From Paludibacter sp. (lineage in GTDB: Bacteria; Bacteroidota; Bacteroidia; Bacteroidales; Paludibacteraceae), in contig JAQTTH010000001.1 of NCBI GenBank assembly GCA_028710895.1, positions 186,001 to 250,000 on the forward strand: a stretch of DNA of 64,000 nucleotides, read 5' to 3'. Below the pieces are notes generated by a model, which saw only the letters and a list, made by a program, of their open reading frames with translations, was not told where the DNA came from and made no database searches. Both the position numbers and the translations under genes were made by a program. The number at the start of each line of letters is the position of its first letter. Position 1 is the stretch's first letter. Shown here piece by piece: positions 8,909 to 18,432 of the stretch.

Positions 8909-9181
8909 TTATTTTACAACGCTCACGAAAGTCTTAGCAGGCTTGAACGAAGGTATATTGTGAGCTGGAATGATGATAGTTGTGTTTTTAGAGATGTTAC
9001 GAGCAGTTTTTTCAGCACGTTCTTTGATAACGAAGCTACCAAATCCTCTTAAATACACGTTCTCATTTTTTGAAAGAGAGTCTTTTACAGTTTCCATAAA
9101 AGCTTCAACAGTAGTTAATACAGTTACTTTGTCAATTCCTGTATTTTTAGCAATTTCGTTTACGATGTCTGCCTTAGTCAT
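8909..9181 (-). CDS. hup: HU/IHF-family DNA-binding protein
   Basis: A 90-aa nucleoid protein that binds and bends DNA as a dimer. The N-terminal helices (MTKADIVNEIAKNTGIDK) are followed by the diagnostic LRGFGSFVIKERAEKTARN, the beta-arm with IPAHNIPSFKP, and the C-terminal helix. The arm carries PAHNIP where many HU proteins have PASKVP. The length is exact for the family. On the minus strand a TATATTTG box (complement of 9247-9254) fits a promoter roughly 65 bases upstream. The miniprotein and RNase G genes follow on the same strand and may be co-transcribed. Confidence 0.95.
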   Translation of the reverse strand: MTKADIVNEIAKNTGIDKVTVLTTVEAFMETVKDSLSKNENVYLRGFGSFVIKERAEKTARNISKNTTIIIPAHNIPSFKPAKTFVSVVK

Positions 9182-9315
9182 TTCAGTAATGTTTTTAATA
9201 TGTTAGTTAATAAATAATTGTTCATTTCTGTTTTTCAAACGGACTGCAAATATATTGCTTTTATTCTGATTAAAAAACAATTGCGCCGATTTTTTTTGCA
9301 AAAAAGTGGATTTTA

Positions 9316-10419
9316 TTATTTTTTTAAAGCTTTTCCGCGAAGCAAATTCTCTATTTCGGGAATGCTCAAATTTCGACCAACTACTTTTCCGGTTTTATCT
9401 ATCAAAACTGTAGTAGGAATTGAATTGACAGCGTAAATTCTTGAACCGGCACATTTCCATCCCTTTAAATCAGACACTTGCTGCCAGTCCATTTGCTTCG
9501 CCGAAACAGTACCTGTCCATGCTTCACGACTATCATCTAACGATACTCCCAAAATTTCGAAGCCAGGTCCTTTGTAATTTTTGTATAAAGTCTTTAGCTC
9601 GGGCAAAAGATGCATACAAGTCCCGCACCACGAAGCCCAGAAATCAACTAATACATAATCTGTTTTTCCAACTAAATCGGATAAATTAATTGTATCACCT
9701 TTAATTGATGGTAGTCCAAAATCAGTAAACTGACTTCCTACAGCTACTTTTTTCTCAATTTCGAGATCTTCCATGATTTCCTGCATACGTTTAATGTCTT
9801 TAGTTTCAGTATTCATTAAATTTATAATTGTTTCCTTTTCGGCAATCGTCATTCCATAAAATGAATTCACAAACACATGAGTACCCACCAAAGTATTTAC
9901 ATGTTCAGTGGCAAACTTTTTATCAATACTTACTTCTTCTTTATTTAGTTTTTCCTGATCTTTAGATAGAGCTAACGCTTGTTCTTTTGTTTTAACCCCA
10001 TCTTGAGTGGTTGCAAGAAATTTGTCTGCTTTTTGATAGAATATATTCTTCTCATCCTGATAACTTTGCAACAAATCATTTTGAGGAGTTCCTTTTATAA
10101 TCATAAATCCTGTAGTGTCAATACTTGCCGTAAGCTTTCCATTCTCAAACACAAACGCCTGACGTACCTTATTTCCTACCGGATATTCATAGGCCAGATA
10201 AACAATTCTCACAGAATCAATTACACCCTTAAAACTAAATTTTCTATCAGCAATTGATGCGCTATCTACTACTGTCCATTCTCTATTAATTCTTTCTTTT
10301 ATAAATATTTTTTTTCCGTTCAAAGCCTTATCAGCCACACTACCTTCAATTGAGTAATCTTTTGGAGCACAGGAGTACAAACAAAGAATTGTAAATAAGA
10401 AAAATAAAACCTTTTTCAT
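9316..10419 (-). CDS. TlpA-like thioredoxin-fold lipoprotein with DUF4369 N-terminal domain
   Basis: A periplasm-facing thiol-disulfide protein. I start it at the ATG at 10419 because this gives a proper lipoprotein signal ending LCLYSC (C17); the frame is open a further 42 codons without a signal. After the lipobox come a DUF4369-type beta domain (about 24-130), a helical linker, and a thioredoxin domain with VDFWASWCGTC (C265 and C268). Length 367 aa is typical. Family knowledge: Bacteroidota carry many such TlpA/ResA-like lipoproteins, thought to keep periplasmic thiols reduced; the substrate here is unknown. Divergent from mutY. Confidence 0.9.
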   Translation of the reverse strand: MKKVLFFLFTILCLYSCAPKDYSIEGSVADKALNGKKIFIKERINREWTVVDSASIADRKFSFKGVIDSVRIVYLAYEYPVGNKVRQAFVFENGKLTASIDTTGFMIIKGTPQNDLLQSYQDEKNIFYQKADKFLATTQDGVKTKEQALALSKDQEKLNKEEVSIDKKFATEHVNTLVGTHVFVNSFYGMTIAEKETIINLMNTETKDIKRMQEIMEDLEIEKKVAVGSQFTDFGLPSIKGDTINLSDLVGKTDYVLVDFWASWCGTCMHLLPELKTLYKNYKGPGFEILGVSLDDSREAWTGTVSAKQMDWQQVSDLKGWKCAGSRIYAVNSIPTTVLIDKTGKVVGRNLSIPEIENLLRGKALKK

Positions 10420-10447
10420 AAAATTTTGTTGTTTAAGTAATTTGAAT

Positions 10448-10478
10448 TTTGAAGGTCTGAAGCCACAGATTACCTTTG
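10448..10478 (+). promoter_or_regulatory. Bacteroidota-type promoter of mutY
   Basis: TTTG at 10448-10451, then 19 bases, then TACCTTTG at 10471-10478. Transcription should begin near 10485, after the ATG at 10476 of the longest frame, which is why I place the mutY start at 10551. Confidence 0.7.
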
Positions 10479-10550
10479 TGTGCAAAGATGCAAATATTCT
10501 CCCAAAAGACAATACCAACAAAAGGGTATTTTTATACAAAATCACAACTA

Positions 10551-11624
10551 ATGATCAAAAATAAAAGCAATTTATTCATTTCCAACAATTTAATCAACTG
10601 GTACAATGCAAACAAACGCGATTTACCCTGGAGATATATAACTGATCCGTATAAAATATGGATTTCGGAAATTATTTTACAGCAAACACGCGTCAATCAG
10701 GGAATGAGTTATTATTTACGATTTATTGAGCGTTTTCCTACCTTAATCGAATTGGCAGAAGCATCAGAAGATGAAGTATTGAAATACTGGCAGGGATTGG
10801 GATATTATTCCCGTGCCAGAAACTTGCACAAAGCAGCAAACCAGGTTGTATCTACCTATGGTGGAGTTTTCCCTACATCTCATACCGATGTACTCAAACT
10901 TGCCGGTATTGGTGATTATACAGCTGCTGCCATTTGTTCCTTTGCATATGCTCAACCCTATGCAGTTGTGGATGGAAATGTATATCGGGTTTTATCACGT
11001 TTATTTGGCATTGAAACTCCAATTGATAGTAGCACTGGGAAAAAAGAATTTGCTCATCTTGCTCAAGATTTACTTTCAATCGATGAACCAGGCACACATA
11101 ATCAGGCAATTATGGAATTTGGAGCTTTATATTGCCTTCCCTCCTCGCCCGATTGTATAAATTGTCCACTAAACAATGTATGTAAAGCATATAAATTGAA
11201 TTTAGTTTCGCAACTTCCAATAAAGTCACAAAAAACAAAAGTAACACAACGGTTCTTCAATTATCTTTTTATTGAGATTAACGGAACTACATTCCTTCAG
11301 AAACGTACTGCAAAAGATGTATGGCAAAATCTTTATGAATTTCCATTAATTGAAACCGATCATCTTCTCAATTCATCCGAACTAATTGTCAACGAGGATT
11401 TCAAATCACTTTTCAATGATATCGAAGAAGTTAATATACTAAAAACAACAAACCCGATGAAACATATATTGAGTCATCGGGTTATTTTTGCCCAGTTTAT
11501 TAGCCTGAAAATTTCGAATGAGAGCGAAGTTTTAAACCGATTTATCAAAACACCTATCTCTGAATTGGATCAATTTGCTGTATCTCGTTTGATGGAGTTA
11601 TTTCTGGAGCAAATTCAGGAATAG
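10551..11624 (+). CDS. mutY: A/G-specific adenine glycosylase
   Basis: Removes adenine mispaired with 8-oxoguanine. From the ATG at 10551 the protein is 357 aa. The catalytic glutamate is E40 in SEIILQQTRV, the HhH motif is LAGIGDYTAAAI (about 117-128), and the catalytic aspartate D141 is in VVDGNVYRV. The iron-sulfur cysteines are C195-x6-C202-x2-C205-x5-C211. The C-terminal NUDIX-like domain for 8-oxoG recognition follows (about 225-357). The longer frame beginning at 10476 is unlikely because a promoter box ends at 10478. It converges with the thioredoxin gene, whose stop lies 4 bases away. Confidence 0.95.
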   Translation: MIKNKSNLFISNNLINWYNANKRDLPWRYITDPYKIWISEIILQQTRVNQGMSYYLRFIERFPTLIELAEASEDEVLKYWQGLGYYSRARNLHKAANQVVSTYGGVFPTSHTDVLKLAGIGDYTAAAICSFAYAQPYAVVDGNVYRVLSRLFGIETPIDSSTGKKEFAHLAQDLLSIDEPGTHNQAIMEFGALYCLPSSPDCINCPLNNVCKAYKLNLVSQLPIKSQKTKVTQRFFNYLFIEINGTTFLQKRTAKDVWQNLYEFPLIETDHLLNSSELIVNEDFKSLFNDIEEVNILKTTNPMKHILSHRVIFAQFISLKISNESEVLNRFIKTPISELDQFAVSRLMELFLEQIQE

Positions 11625-11628
11625 CAAG

Positions 11629-12063
11629 TTATTTTGTGAAGAAATATTTCTTCACAAGTCCTTCATATTCTTCTTGTTCTTTATATCCGAGTTCGGATTT
11701 ATATTTATCTTTTGTCCCCATAAAAACTATGGTTGGCATAGCTTGTACATTAAACAATTGTGCCAATTCAGGCTCCTGATCTACGTCAATTTTATAAACA
11801 ACGAGCTTTCCTTTGTACTTATTTTGAATTGCCTGAAGATGTGGAGCAAGCATTTTGCAGGGACGACACCAGGTTGCATGAAAATCAAGAATGATTGGGA
11901 GATTACCTATTCGTTTAAAAGTTTTATCAGTTTCATAATTCCATACTTTCTGCTTAAAAGTTTGTTTTGTGAGTTCGATAATTTGAACATTATCTGTTTT
12001 TTGCGCCATTGCTGTTGCACTAACAAAAAAGCAAATAAGAAGTAATTGAAGCGTTTTTTTCAT
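11629..12063 (-). CDS. secreted thioredoxin-family protein
   Basis: A 144-aa periplasmic thioredoxin. Residues 1-20 form a signal peptide ending TAMAQ. The redox site is HATWCRPCK with C66 and C69, followed by the cis-proline region AMPTIVFMG. A WCRPC site in place of WCGPC should shift the redox potential but keeps the CxxC. Family knowledge: such proteins reduce or isomerise disulfides in the periplasm. Its partner is not evident; the TlpA-like lipoprotein on the other side of mutY is a candidate for the same pathway. Confidence 0.9.
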   Translation of the reverse strand: MKKTLQLLLICFFVSATAMAQKTDNVQIIELTKQTFKQKVWNYETDKTFKRIGNLPIILDFHATWCRPCKMLAPHLQAIQNKYKGKLVVYKIDVDQEPELAQLFNVQAMPTIVFMGTKDKYKSELGYKEQEEYEGLVKKYFFTK

Positions 12064-12150
12064 CTGTTTCTATTTAAAATTTATTTTTCTTGTTCTAACG
12101 TTTTCTGAGTTATTTTGATTGAATCTTTTTAAATTATTAACTCAACTAAA

Positions 12151-12969
12151 TTATCTTCCGGTTTTCACGCGTAAGATTTTACGACTAGCTTTCACTATTT
12201 CCTTTTGCAGTTGCGCTACATCTTTCTTTACAACCCATAAGTGATATGTTTCTGTTATAGCCTTTTTGTCAGCATCAGACAAGTAATACACATAGGATTT
12301 TTTACCATACAATGTTACTTTTATCCGCATTGTAGTGTTTTGAGCAATAAATGCCGACACACCCTTTTCCATTTCATTCTTGAAAGTCAGCGTTTCCCAA
12401 TGTGACCCGCCATCATTAAAACTATGAAAAGCTGCGTTTGATGAACTTATCGTATCGGTATGCGCAAACAAATCGTTTACTGAAACCTCAACAGAACTTT
12501 GATCCAATTTAGGTCCGCAATAGTTACTTATGAGATAAAAATCGCAATTTTCATCGACATATGCTTTTAAATAGATCCGATTTGAATTGCTTTCAGTTTG
12601 TTGGGTTTTATAAATATAGTTACCAAACTGCTGGTATTTTTCATTTTTTTCCAATCGGAAGTTCTTCTGAATGGAGTCTGCCTCGTGTTGTTTTAGTGGT
12701 AAAATACTATCACAATATGCCAATGTGCGGGCACTTTCCCTTCGCAATATTGTATCCTGAAGTGCAGCAGCAATTCTTCTTTTACTCACTAACCTTGGAT
12801 AAAGAGCGTGAATACTATCTATCTCGATTTTAGCTGCATTCAAAGCATTTTCATTGATAAGCTTTTCTATATGTTTGATTCTCTTATCGGCATCGCGTTC
12901 TTGCGCTTCTCTGGAGTTACAAGAAAGAAAAGTCAGAACTACAAGAAAAAAGAATATTGAGTTACGCAT
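12151..12969 (-). CDS. hypothetical lipoprotein
   Basis: A 272-aa lipoprotein: MRNSIFFFLVVLTFLSC is a type II signal with the lipidated cysteine at 17. Residues about 20-115 are strongly helical and charged (coiled-coil-like, EAQERDADKRIKHIEKL), and the rest is a beta-rich domain ending in a basic helix. I recognise the general type seen repeatedly in Bacteroidales but know no function. A minus-strand TAAATTTG box (complement of 13004-13011) is a possible promoter. It stands alone, divergent from the exopolysaccharide block. Confidence 0.75.
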   Translation of the reverse strand: MRNSIFFFLVVLTFLSCNSREAQERDADKRIKHIEKLINENALNAAKIEIDSIHALYPRLVSKRRIAAALQDTILRRESARTLAYCDSILPLKQHEADSIQKNFRLEKNEKYQQFGNYIYKTQQTESNSNRIYLKAYVDENCDFYLISNYCGPKLDQSSVEVSVNDLFAHTDTISSSNAAFHSFNDGGSHWETLTFKNEMEKGVSAFIAQNTTMRIKVTLYGKKSYVYYLSDADKKAITETYHLWVVKKDVAQLQKEIVKASRKILRVKTGR

Positions 12970-13128
12970 GATTTTAAATTATGATTGGTTGTTTTATCGC
13001 TTGCAAATTTACTCGTTTTTTATAAATATGAAACTCTCTAAATTGATGAAAGTAGAAAATTGCTCTCAAAATCAGGATATATAAAACGGTTTTTCACCTC
13101 AACAGTAGCAAATTTTGCATATTTTGTC

Positions 13129-13136
13129 TATCTTTG
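13129..13136 (+). promoter_or_regulatory. -7 box of the exopolysaccharide operon
   Basis: TATCTTTG, matching TAnnTTTG, lies 27 bases before the first Wza-like gene. A well-spaced TTTG partner is not present, so only half of the pattern is supported. Confidence 0.45.
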
Positions 13137-13163
13137 CTATAAAATTTCTCAAAAATCCGCCAG

Positions 13164-13982
13164 ATGCGAAAATCGTATATTCAGCTGTTATTCGTGCTGT
13201 TGTCAACATTACTGTTAACATCTTGTATCACTACGCACCATACAAATTACCTGCAAGAGCCGAAAAATTTCATTCCCGCTTACAAGGACTCAATAGCCTA
13301 CCAGGATTACCGGTTGAAGGTCGATGATAGATTATATATTCAGGTTTACTCTGCCGATGAAAAAACAAACACCTTGTTCAATGGTAGTGGAAATAGTGGC
13401 ATGCAAATGATATCAGGAGGTGGGTCAGGATCGAATGAATCAATGGATTTATATACCTACGTTGTTCAACCCAATGGAAGCATAGTATTCCCGCTGGTAG
13501 GCGAAATAAACATTGTGGACAAAACACTGCGTGAAACCAAAGAATTTATTGAACAATCTATCAAACCTATCCTAGAAATAAACTCTGTAGATGTCCGGTT
13601 GGTTGGAAAATCATTTAGTGTTATTGGATCTGGAAAATCGGGACGATTTAGTTTTCCTAAAGAAAAAGTAAATATTTATCAGGCACTGGCTATAGCCGGT
13701 GATTTTGGAACATTTACCGATCGGAGTAAAATACGTATTCTTCGTCAAACAAAGGATGGAACACAAATAAAAACTTTTGACATCCGAAGTGTTGATATCA
13801 TCAATTCTGAATTCTATTATCTTCAACCCGACGATATTATTTTCCTTCAACCAATGAAAGAACAATTTTTTGGAATTTCAACTTTTTGGACAGCTGTATC
13901 CACAGTCATAACAACTTATTCATTTGGTGCCGGGCTTTACAAAATTTTCTTTGTAAAATCAACAACTCCTGCAGGCCAATAA
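13164..13982 (+). CDS. Wza-like polysaccharide export lipoprotein (first copy)
   Basis: A 272-aa outer-membrane polysaccharide export protein. A type II signal ends LLTSC (C21). The Poly_export domain includes the KVDDRLYIQVYS segment (about 52-63) and VVQPNGSIVFPLVGEI (about 99-114); a SLBB-type domain follows with VIGSGKSGRFSFPKEKVNIYQALAIAGDF. A C-terminal hydrophobic stretch (about 236-262) may be the outer-membrane helix. It heads a same-strand run of six genes for polysaccharide export and sugar nucleotides. Family knowledge: this is the channel for capsule or exopolysaccharide. Confidence 0.92.
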   Translation: MRKSYIQLLFVLLSTLLLTSCITTHHTNYLQEPKNFIPAYKDSIAYQDYRLKVDDRLYIQVYSADEKTNTLFNGSGNSGMQMISGGGSGSNESMDLYTYVVQPNGSIVFPLVGEINIVDKTLRETKEFIEQSIKPILEINSVDVRLVGKSFSVIGSGKSGRFSFPKEKVNIYQALAIAGDFGTFTDRSKIRILRQTKDGTQIKTFDIRSVDIINSEFYYLQPDDIIFLQPMKEQFFGISTFWTAVSTVITTYSFGAGLYKIFFVKSTTPAGQ

Positions 13983-14028
13983 TCATGATGAACAATCATT
14001 TATGCCATTTACCCAACTGGAAATATAT

Positions 14029-14781
14029 ATGAAAAATAAAGTTCAAATATTAGTATTAGTTATGATTGCTGTTGCACTTTCATCCTGCTACAACTATCAG
14101 AGTTTACTACTTTTGCAAGATAAAAAATCTTTACCAACATACGAAAAAACAGAATATACGAATTATCGTATTCGGGTAAATGATGAAATAATATACAGAC
14201 TCGTAACTGCAGATGATAAAACTATTTCCAAACTAGTTTCTTCAAGCTCTTCAAACTCTGCTTCTGGTCAGAATCAAATTTCATATCGTGTTTATACAGA
14301 TGGAACTATTGACTTGCCATTTATAAGTCGAATACCAGTTGTAGGTCTTACAATAAATGAAGCTACAAAAGTGATTGAAAACAGATTTAAAGAACTCATT
14401 CCTGATGCTATTATCAAATTAAGCCTGGCAAATAAGACATTTACTGTATTCGGCGATGTCGGTTCAGGAATTTTTCCTATTTATAAGGAAAAAATGACTA
14501 TTTTTCAGGCACTTGCTTTAACCGGTGATTTTAACGAAGCTAGTGATCGAAAACACATAAGGATTATTCGCGAAACTGATAAAGGAACTGCCATAATGGA
14601 GTTTGATATCCGTCCCAAAAGTATTATTGATTCCAAATATTATTACGTTTATCCAAACGATATCATATATATTCAGAGAGAATTTTCAAGTTTTTACAAG
14701 GTGAACAGTTACAACTCACTACTTGGTATTGTAAGTTACTCTCTTTCATTGTTTTTTAGTGTTTTAAATTACACTAAATAA
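14029..14781 (+). CDS. Wza-like polysaccharide export lipoprotein (second copy)
   Basis: A paralogue of the preceding gene, 250 aa from the ATG at 14029, where the type II signal ending ALSSC begins (C22); an upstream ATG at 14002 adds nine residues before the signal and is less likely. It has the same layout: Poly_export with RIRVNDEIIYRLV and YRVYTDGTIDLPF, then the SLBB-type part with TVFGDVGSGIFPIYKEKMTIFQALALTGDF. The region around FGDVGSG corresponds to IGSGKSG of the first copy. Two tandem copies suggest a hetero-oligomeric channel or two channels with different partners; neither can be decided from sequence. Confidence 0.9.
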   Translation: MKNKVQILVLVMIAVALSSCYNYQSLLLLQDKKSLPTYEKTEYTNYRIRVNDEIIYRLVTADDKTISKLVSSSSSNSASGQNQISYRVYTDGTIDLPFISRIPVVGLTINEATKVIENRFKELIPDAIIKLSLANKTFTVFGDVGSGIFPIYKEKMTIFQALALTGDFNEASDRKHIRIIRETDKGTAIMEFDIRPKSIIDSKYYYVYPNDIIYIQREFSSFYKVNSYNSLLGIVSYSLSLFFSVLNYTK

Positions 14782-14816
14782 AAAAGAACCAATCATTTAC
14801 AACCGAATTATACAAT

Positions 14817-17219
14817 ATGGACCAACAAAATAATTTGCAAAAACCATTTAGCGAAGAAGAGGAATCGGGTTTTGACATCATGGAGTGGATTTCCTACTTT
14901 CTGCATCATTGGTATTTATTTGTTATCGGAATTATAGTTTCGTTAGGTCTGGCTTATCTTGAAAACAGAACATGGTTACCAACTTTTCAAACTGCCGGAA
15001 CGGTGATGATTGAAGAAAACAAGAACATGGGCAACGGTTCTCAGGCGCTGATGCAAGGTTTTGGAATTCAATCAGGCTATAGGAACATGAGCAATCAGGT
15101 AATTATGCTCAGCTCTAATGACTTAGTAAGTAAAGTAGTAGATAGTCTTCCATTTCTTAAAGTTGATTATATTTCCAAAGGAAGCTTCAAAACCAGAAAT
15201 CTATACAACACGTCTCCCATTTATATAGAATCAAATTATGTAGCACCTGAAGCATATGGGATTCTGTTTAAAATAAAAATGCGGGCAAATGGTACATATT
15301 TGATTACCGTTGATGATAATAAACATTTCAGCAATGTCAAAATCGAAGGCAGATATGGACAACCAGTTCAACATAATCTGTTTTTCATTACTGTAAACTG
15401 TATAAATAAATACGTCGGAAATAATGACATGTACTTCAAATTCCGTGATCGTGAGTCATTAGTATCAGATTTTGCATCACGACTCAATTTTGCTTATGTA
15501 ACAGAAGGATCATCTGTATTGAGAATTTCGCTTACAAGTGAAACTCCCGACAGAGATATTGATTTTATAAATAAATTATGCGAAACGTTTCTCAACGATA
15601 ATTTAGAACGCAAAAATGACGCTGCAAATAAAACTATCAAGTTTATAGATGATCAACTTGCTTCAGTTTCAAAATCATTAGCAGTTTCAGAAGGTCAAAT
15701 GACTGATTTTAGGCAGAGTAATAAAATTGTTGATGTTTCAAGTCATACAAGTGAATTATTGGGCAAAGCATCAAAATTTGATGCAGAACAATCAGCACTT
15801 AAATTACGTGAGAATTATTTTGATTATCTCACGAAATATCTGAAGACAAATATGGCAGACGGAACTATTTTAGCTCCTGCAAGTTTGGGTCTTAACGATC
15901 CAATGCTAATAGCCGCTGTACAACAAATTAACGATTTGTATTTACAACGTGCTGATGTTCCTGAAAAAAACTTTTATTACGCAAAATATACAAAGCAAAT
16001 TGAGAGTGCTAAGGGAACTGTGTTAGAGATTATTAGAAACATGCGTACAGCTCTGGATATTGAGAAAAATGATTTCAATAAAAGATTATCGGGTGTAAAT
16101 AAGGAAATTGAAGAACTCCCTAAGAAGGAGCTTGAAATGATCTCTATCGAACGGAAATATAAGGTCGATGATAACTATTATACATTCTTCCTCCAAAAAC
16201 GCGCTGAGTCTCAAATTCTCAAAGCATCAAATACTCCCGACAATGAATTATTAGATAAAGCCCGTGTTTTATCTATTACAAACTCCGATAAAAAGTCAAA
16301 AACAACACTCATGTTTTTACTTTTTGGAATTCTTATTCCAACTATAATTGTAATTATTATAGAACTTTCGAATTCTACAGTACATTCAACCAAAGATGTA
16401 GAAAAGTCTTCCTCTTTCCCATTAATTGGAGCAGTAAGACATACAAAAAGTACAGACCCACTTCTTGTTGCCAAAAATCCAAGGTCGTCGTTTACCGAAA
16501 TGTTTCGGGCCATTCGAACCCGTATCGAGTTTATTGTGCAGCGAAAAACGAATATAATGATTATGTCAACGTCAACCGAATCCGGTGACGGTAAAACATA
16601 TTTCAGTATCAATTTAGCATCCATATATTCGATGGCCAGTAAAAAAACAATTCTGGTGGATATGGATATTCGAAAACCAAGTGTGAATCAGAGATTTAAT
16701 ATAGTCCAACCAAATGGAGTTACAAACTATTTAGTGAATCAGTGCACGCTCGACGAAGTGATTCTGCATTTACCAAAAGTGGATTTTGACATTTTACCAG
16801 CAGGATCTATTCCACCTAACCCGGGAGAGTTAATTCGTTCGGATAAGTTGATTGAGATGTTCAAGGAATTGCGAAATCGGTATGACTATGTAATCGTCGA
16901 TTCAAGTCCAATTGGTATGGTAACCGATGCCTATGCTTTAGCACAACTTTCTGATGTCAACTTATTTGTTGTTCGTAATGGAAAAACGAATAAATCATTT
17001 TTCAAAAAGCTAGCCACACAGTTGAAAATTGACAACATACCTAATATGTATTCAATTATTAACGATGTAGAGGATGATGGTACCAGGTATTCAAGGTATA
17101 AACTATACAAATATGCTTACTTATTTGGGTATAGTTATGGTTATACAAGCAATAATAAAAAACGAAAATCTGATTCAGAGAAGTACTTCCATTACTACGA
17201 AGATGACACAGAAATCTAA
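14817..17219 (+). CDS. Wzc-like polysaccharide co-polymerase and tyrosine autokinase
   Basis: An 800-aa inner-membrane protein that couples polysaccharide polymerisation to export. The N-terminal Wzz domain has a membrane helix at about 33-48; a long periplasmic coiled-coil region reaches a second helix at about 497-517. The cytoplasmic BY-kinase domain has Walker A ESGDGKT (588-594), the Walker A' VDMD (614-617) and Walker B VIVDSS (692-697). The tail from about 758 to 795 carries at least twelve tyrosines, the expected autophosphorylation cluster. It follows the two Wza-like genes by 35 bases. All kinase elements are intact. Confidence 0.95.
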   Translation: MDQQNNLQKPFSEEEESGFDIMEWISYFLHHWYLFVIGIIVSLGLAYLENRTWLPTFQTAGTVMIEENKNMGNGSQALMQGFGIQSGYRNMSNQVIMLSSNDLVSKVVDSLPFLKVDYISKGSFKTRNLYNTSPIYIESNYVAPEAYGILFKIKMRANGTYLITVDDNKHFSNVKIEGRYGQPVQHNLFFITVNCINKYVGNNDMYFKFRDRESLVSDFASRLNFAYVTEGSSVLRISLTSETPDRDIDFINKLCETFLNDNLERKNDAANKTIKFIDDQLASVSKSLAVSEGQMTDFRQSNKIVDVSSHTSELLGKASKFDAEQSALKLRENYFDYLTKYLKTNMADGTILAPASLGLNDPMLIAAVQQINDLYLQRADVPEKNFYYAKYTKQIESAKGTVLEIIRNMRTALDIEKNDFNKRLSGVNKEIEELPKKELEMISIERKYKVDDNYYTFFLQKRAESQILKASNTPDNELLDKARVLSITNSDKKSKTTLMFLLFGILIPTIIVIIIELSNSTVHSTKDVEKSSSFPLIGAVRHTKSTDPLLVAKNPRSSFTEMFRAIRTRIEFIVQRKTNIMIMSTSTESGDGKTYFSINLASIYSMASKKTILVDMDIRKPSVNQRFNIVQPNGVTNYLVNQCTLDEVILHLPKVDFDILPAGSIPPNPGELIRSDKLIEMFKELRNRYDYVIVDSSPIGMVTDAYALAQLSDVNLFVVRNGKTNKSFFKKLATQLKIDNIPNMYSIINDVEDDGTRYSRYKLYKYAYLFGYSYGYTSNNKKRKSDSEKYFHYYEDDTEI

Positions 17220-17262
17220 TTAAAATAAAACTATCAAATAATTATATGTTAAAATTGACTGA

Positions 17263-18411
17263 ATGAAAAAAGTTGCTCTTATTACCGGAATCACCGGACA
17301 GGACGGTGCTTATCTGGCCGAATTATTATTGAAAAAAGGATATATTGTCCATGGTTTAAAACGCCGCTCTTCATTGTTTAATACAGACCGCATTGACCAT
17401 TTATATCAGGACCCACATGTTGATGATCGTAATTTAGTATTGCATTATGGCGATATGACTGATTCTATGAATCTTACTCGCATTATTCAAGAAACTCAAC
17501 CCGATGAGATTTACAATTTGGCTGCAATGAGCCATGTAAAAGTGAGTTTTGACACTCCGGAGTACACAGCAAATGCAGATGGAATTGGTACTCTCAGAAT
17601 ACTCGAAGCTGTTCGACTACTCAATCTGACAAAAAAAACCCGTATCTATCAGGCTTCAACTTCAGAGCTTTACGGATTGGTGCAGGAAGTTCCTCAAAAA
17701 GAAAGCACCCCTTTCTATCCACGCTCACCGTATGCTGTAGCTAAAATGTATGCTTACTGGATTACGGTAAACTATCGTGAAGCTTATGGAATTCACGCCA
17801 GCAATGGTATCTTGTTCAATCATGAGTCGCCTTTGCGTGGCGAAACCTTTGTTACACGTAAAATTACACGTGCTGCAGCTCGTATTGCTATGGGTATGCA
17901 GAGTAAATTATTCCTTGGCAATTTGTCTTCAAAACGCGACTGGGGTCATGCAAAAGATTATGTACGTGCCATGTATTTGATCTTACAACAAGATGAACCA
18001 AGTGACTACGTTATTGCTACAGGAATTACAACTGAAGTACGTGAATTTGTACGCATGGCATTTGCTGAAATCGGTTTGAATATTGATTTCAAAGGAAACG
18101 GAATTGATGAAAAAGGCTATATTGGCAGCATAAATGAGGCTTTATTCACCGAACATGTTGGTGCTGAATTTTTAGAAGGGGTACGCGCGATGAAAGACTC
18201 AATTGTTGAGGTAGATGCTAATTATTTCCGCCCAACTGAAGTTGATTTATTGATTGGTGATGCCACAAAATCACGTACCGTTTTAAACTGGATTCCTGAA
18301 TACGACTTGAAAGCATTGGTTGAAGATATGATGCGTTCTGACGTAAAACTCATGAAAAAAGAAACTTACCTGAAAGAAGGCGGATTCCGGGTGTTGAACT
18401 ATTTTGAGTAA
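17263..18411 (+). CDS. gmd: GDP-mannose 4,6-dehydratase
   Basis: Converts GDP-D-mannose to GDP-4-keto-6-deoxy-mannose, the first step to GDP-L-fucose. An extended SDR of 382 aa: TGITGQDG (about 8-15) binds NADP, and the catalytic set is T133, S134 and Y157-x3-K161 in YAVAK. The family signatures [12 protein letters not shown] and [17 protein letters not shown] are present. The next gene supplies the following enzyme, 21 bases downstream, so the two form a complete GDP-fucose branch. Confidence 0.97.
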   Translation: MKKVALITGITGQDGAYLAELLLKKGYIVHGLKRRSSLFNTDRIDHLYQDPHVDDRNLVLHYGDMTDSMNLTRIIQETQPDEIYNLAAMSHVKVSFDTPEYTANADGIGTLRILEAVRLLNLTKKTRIYQASTSELYGLVQEVPQKESTPFYPRSPYAVAKMYAYWITVNYREAYGIHASNGILFNHESPLRGETFVTRKITRAAARIAMGMQSKLFLGNLSSKRDWGHAKDYVRAMYLILQQDEPSDYVIATGITTEVREFVRMAFAEIGLNIDFKGNGIDEKGYIGSINEALFTEHVGAEFLEGVRAMKDSIVEVDANYFRPTEVDLLIGDATKSRTVLNWIPEYDLKALVEDMMRSDVKLMKKETYLKEGGFRVLNYFE

Positions 18412-18432
18412 TTATTCGACACTAAAACTATA

